Shown in pieces: positions 61,148 through 64,000 of a stretch of DNA of 64,000 bases. Position 1 is the first letter of the stretch. Every line of letters starts with the position of its first letter. The position numbers and the translations under genes were made by a program. This DNA is from Phorcus lineatus (Eukaryota; Mollusca; Gastropoda; Trochida; Trochidae), in NCBI GenBank assembly GCA_921293015.1, contig OV121092.1, positions 31,565,764 to 31,629,763 of the forward strand, in the 5' to 3' direction. The notes under the pieces were generated by a model. It saw only the letters and a program-made list of their open reading frames with translations, did no database searches and was not told where the DNA came from.

Positions 61148-64000
61148 GAATGAGTGATTGCCCCTATCTCTTTCATCAAAATACATCAAATTCCATGTAA
61201 CCAAATATGTTAATTTTTCAGAGTATTCATCTTGCCATTTCATGATGCAACCTTCCCATATGTATTGATTATACAGGGTATATTTTATGACCGTGAAATG
61301 ATTTTTTACTTCGGTAATGACAGTGCCCTCAACGCCACTATGTAATGTCAATTATTATCGTCATGATCTACTTAATAGTGGATAGATAGAATGCTCAGGG
61401 TTTGCCAAATACCACTTGATAATCCTCAGGTGCCGCCTTCTCACTTTGTATTAAAAGATAAAGAAGATTGTATTTGATGCACGGATTGTTATACCGATTC
61501 CTGTATTTTACAATATTTTTTATAGAGAGTATTAAATATTGCCAATGTCATTTTGATAAAATGAAGTTTTTGTCACTCTGCATTCTTCTTTATGTTTTCG
61601 TTTATTTGTTGATGTCAAATAAAATGAAATCGTAGAATTTGATTCACCCAAATGCTTTGCGTACAATTTGTTATGTGATATCTCTCTCTTATGTGTTTAT
61701 CCTTTTAAATTAAAGAAAGAGTCCTTAGCTATTCCATACTGCCTATCAAAGAAATTTGTTTCAATATTTCGAAAACTCGTTTAATATAGCTAGGGACTAT
61801 GTAGGAAGAGTTGAATAAGAAATAAATGATTTATAATTTGAAAAACATCGTCACAAAACACATAAATGATCTACTTGCCAGTGTGTGTCTTCGTAAGATC
61901 CCCTATATTATTTATAGGTTAATTGCCATTTTGGGAATGATCGGTTTAAGGTGCTCATACCACTTACTCTGAAATCTTGCTTAATGCTTTACGTGGCTGA
62001 TTAATTGAAAGCAACTGATAAGGTGTACATAAACGAGTTAACCTGTGCTAAAAATACATAATGCAAATATGGTATTATTCAATACGTTTTTTGTCTGTTT
62101 CTTGATAAATTTTACGAAAAAGTGAAAGGTACTCACAACTTTTCAGGTTTTGGGAAACAGCAGTTATGGAAAATGTTTGAAAATGTGAAAAGTTGACAGA
62201 TTACGGACGGACATTTACCATGTCCACATCTTAGTGCCAAAGCATTTAAATTTAACTATATTTTTTAACTTTGGAGTATTTTAAAGTACTTGCATCTACC
62301 ATTCACATGATTAAGCGACTTTAGTCTGCAGACTGCAATTGCCTAGCGAAACATGTAACTCCTGCCAGTCAAGTCCAGCTTGTGCGCACTAAATTTCATG
62401 GTATGTGTGGGATACATCTTTGAATCGTTAGAAAACTCAGCTGCTGTAGACTACTTAGCTACCACAAAAAACTTTAGGGATAGGCTGCAATAACAATTCA
62501 AGTGATAATGGCAGTACGAAGCTAGAAATTTAAATCAATATATTTCATCTTGAAACTTAAAGAAGTCTTAAGTGGCATGACACGTAGATTTTAAAGAACT
62601 TAAAATGATATTTAATGGATGCAAAATTGGCTTAAATGATGAAAACCAAGCTAGTGTTGTCAGTTTTACCTTTTAAGTTCATAGTCCTATGTCCTGTCAG
62701 CAGCAACTCAGTTCACTATTCTTTCTCAACAAGGGTTACTCGATTCATTTCATTCCCTCTATTCTGAGGTTTCTAGGTTCTACCTACGTGGGATGTGCAA
62801 CACAGATACCATTTAATCGTACTATCAATTTCCGACAACTCCAAATTATTTGTTTTATACAAATTAAGCGTATGTGTGAAGCGCACAGGTAAAGGGAATG
62901 CAGTCCCTGCGGTTACGGTCTCTTTATTACAGAGGCTACGTAGGAAGATATTGCTTAATTAACCTCCTTGGTGATATAATGTTTGTTTAAAGGGAGTTTT
63001 GAAAGTACGTCGCAAACGATTTTCATTTGACCAGCTATCACAATTGGAGAGGCCAGTACGACCTCACGCTTCCATATGGATTATTTAACCTAAAAGCACA
63101 ACTTGATTTACTTGCTCCTCATGACAACAGCTTGAATGAAATTGAAGTCCAAATAGCGATTTCCAGACATGGGCATCGATTTAACAGTTAACCTGCATTG
63201 ACTCGCCTTGTAGTAGTATTGTTCTAGACTCGCAGCCAGTCTCTAAAAATCTAAATTTATATTTGATAACATAAAAATGTATATATGTATCAATTGCACT
63301 TGTACTATAATGGAAGCCTAGGAGAAAACGGAATTACCAATGCGACTTTGTTCAGCATAGCTGTATGTCGGCGCTATACAAATTTTAATATGTATCTATA
63401 TATTTATAAAATCCAAAGCAAGACTTGTTTTTTAAAAACGCGTTCGGGCATTTGATTTAAAGATATTATGAAGTACAGTCTGTGGTTTAGCCTAGTATGG
63501 TCCAAATACAGCTTTACGCCAACCGAACGTGAATATTGTAATGCTGTTCGGTATAAGTTTGAACTGGTAAGGGGAGTCTTAAGTTGACCGCCAAAATTTC
63601 GACGCTTTCAATTAAGAAACATTTTCATCGAATTACATTTTGATAACATTCGGGTTAAAAAGATTAATATTTAATATTTACAAAAAAAACCCATTCATCT
63701 AACTCCCTTATTTAAAAAAAATTGCCATTTCTTTATATATACTAATCTGTCTATCCCCAAGCTGACTGGTATAAATAAGTTCGATGTCCATGCTACAATT
63801 TGTAGGTACTGGATTTTCTTTGCACGTAGGGTCAAGGGTCAGTCAAAAGGTTCTCGACCCTAATTACACAACAAACTATTTGGTCTAATTTTCTCACGTA
63901 ATCGCCAGTGATAGCAAAACACTTCTGATATTGATTTTTCCTTTATTACAGAGGGTATAGATCGTGAACAACTTTTCTCTTAACAGCTGACTTTGTTTCT
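61148..64000. other. Non-coding AT-rich region, no gene recognised
   Basis: Only short random frames are present (for example 62689-62892). I see no penta-EF-hand coding, no second calpain and no RNA gene. A basic stretch at about 63004-63084 looks faintly like a homeodomain start but stops at once. Confidence 0.5.

Noticed and set aside
63004-63084. Homeodomain-like start (KVRRKRFSFDQLSQLER)
   Set aside because: It ends at TAA after about 27 codons, with no donor site in a suitable phase and no helix 3 signature; most likely chance.

Overview
This is eukaryotic, almost certainly animal nuclear DNA. It has GT-AG introns, an animal-type calpain gene, tRNA-derived SINE copies with target-site duplications and a very large tandem satellite. 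The SINE 3' region and a Helentron/pearl-like insertion suggest a lophotrochozoan, most likely a mollusc. That assignment is inference; the sequence contains no species marker.

1-46368 is one head-to-tail satellite array. The monomer is 1,018 bp, with 1,013-1,017 bp variants. It holds 44 full-length units plus a 194-bp terminal fragment and runs off the left edge of the window. I find no supported gene in it. Units 1-34 (1-34600) form subfamily A, and the units right of 36108 form subfamily B with its own diagnostic substitutions. The two meet at a 1,421-bp insertion (34687-36107). The insertion has asymmetric terminal inverted repeats, a 3' subterminal hairpin and about eight 161-170-bp internal tandem repeats. 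This architecture fits a non-autonomous Helentron-type (HINE/pearl-like) element placed between two T residues inside unit 35. The far right fragment reverts to A-type, so B looks like a local amplification inside an A array.

46369-49432 is non-coding. It holds a full-length tRNA-derived SINE (46822-47178) with a perfect 12-bp target duplication, and one copy of a roughly 210-bp dispersed repeat that recurs at 60934-61147.

49433-60463 carries the one confident gene, on the + strand. It has 11 coding exons, all introns are GT-AG, the phases agree at every junction, and it predicts a 532-aa calpain-family cysteine protease. The order is an MGCCCS N-terminus (probable lipid anchor), the CysPc core (Cys121, His280, Asn305), and a CBSW/domain III, with no penta-EF-hand. 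Introns contain a nested AGT-triplet minisatellite, a fold-back/CRE-palindrome cluster with a hammerhead-ribozyme-like core, an (AT)n tract, a 5'-truncated SINE copy and a poly-C/(TC)n tract.

60464-64000 has no supported gene; it holds the second dispersed-repeat copy and otherwise AT-rich sequence.

The best leads are the subfamily boundary that coincides with the transposon, the atypical calpain (acylation motif, GTCW and RNPHG at usually invariant sites) and the hammerhead-like core in intron 1.
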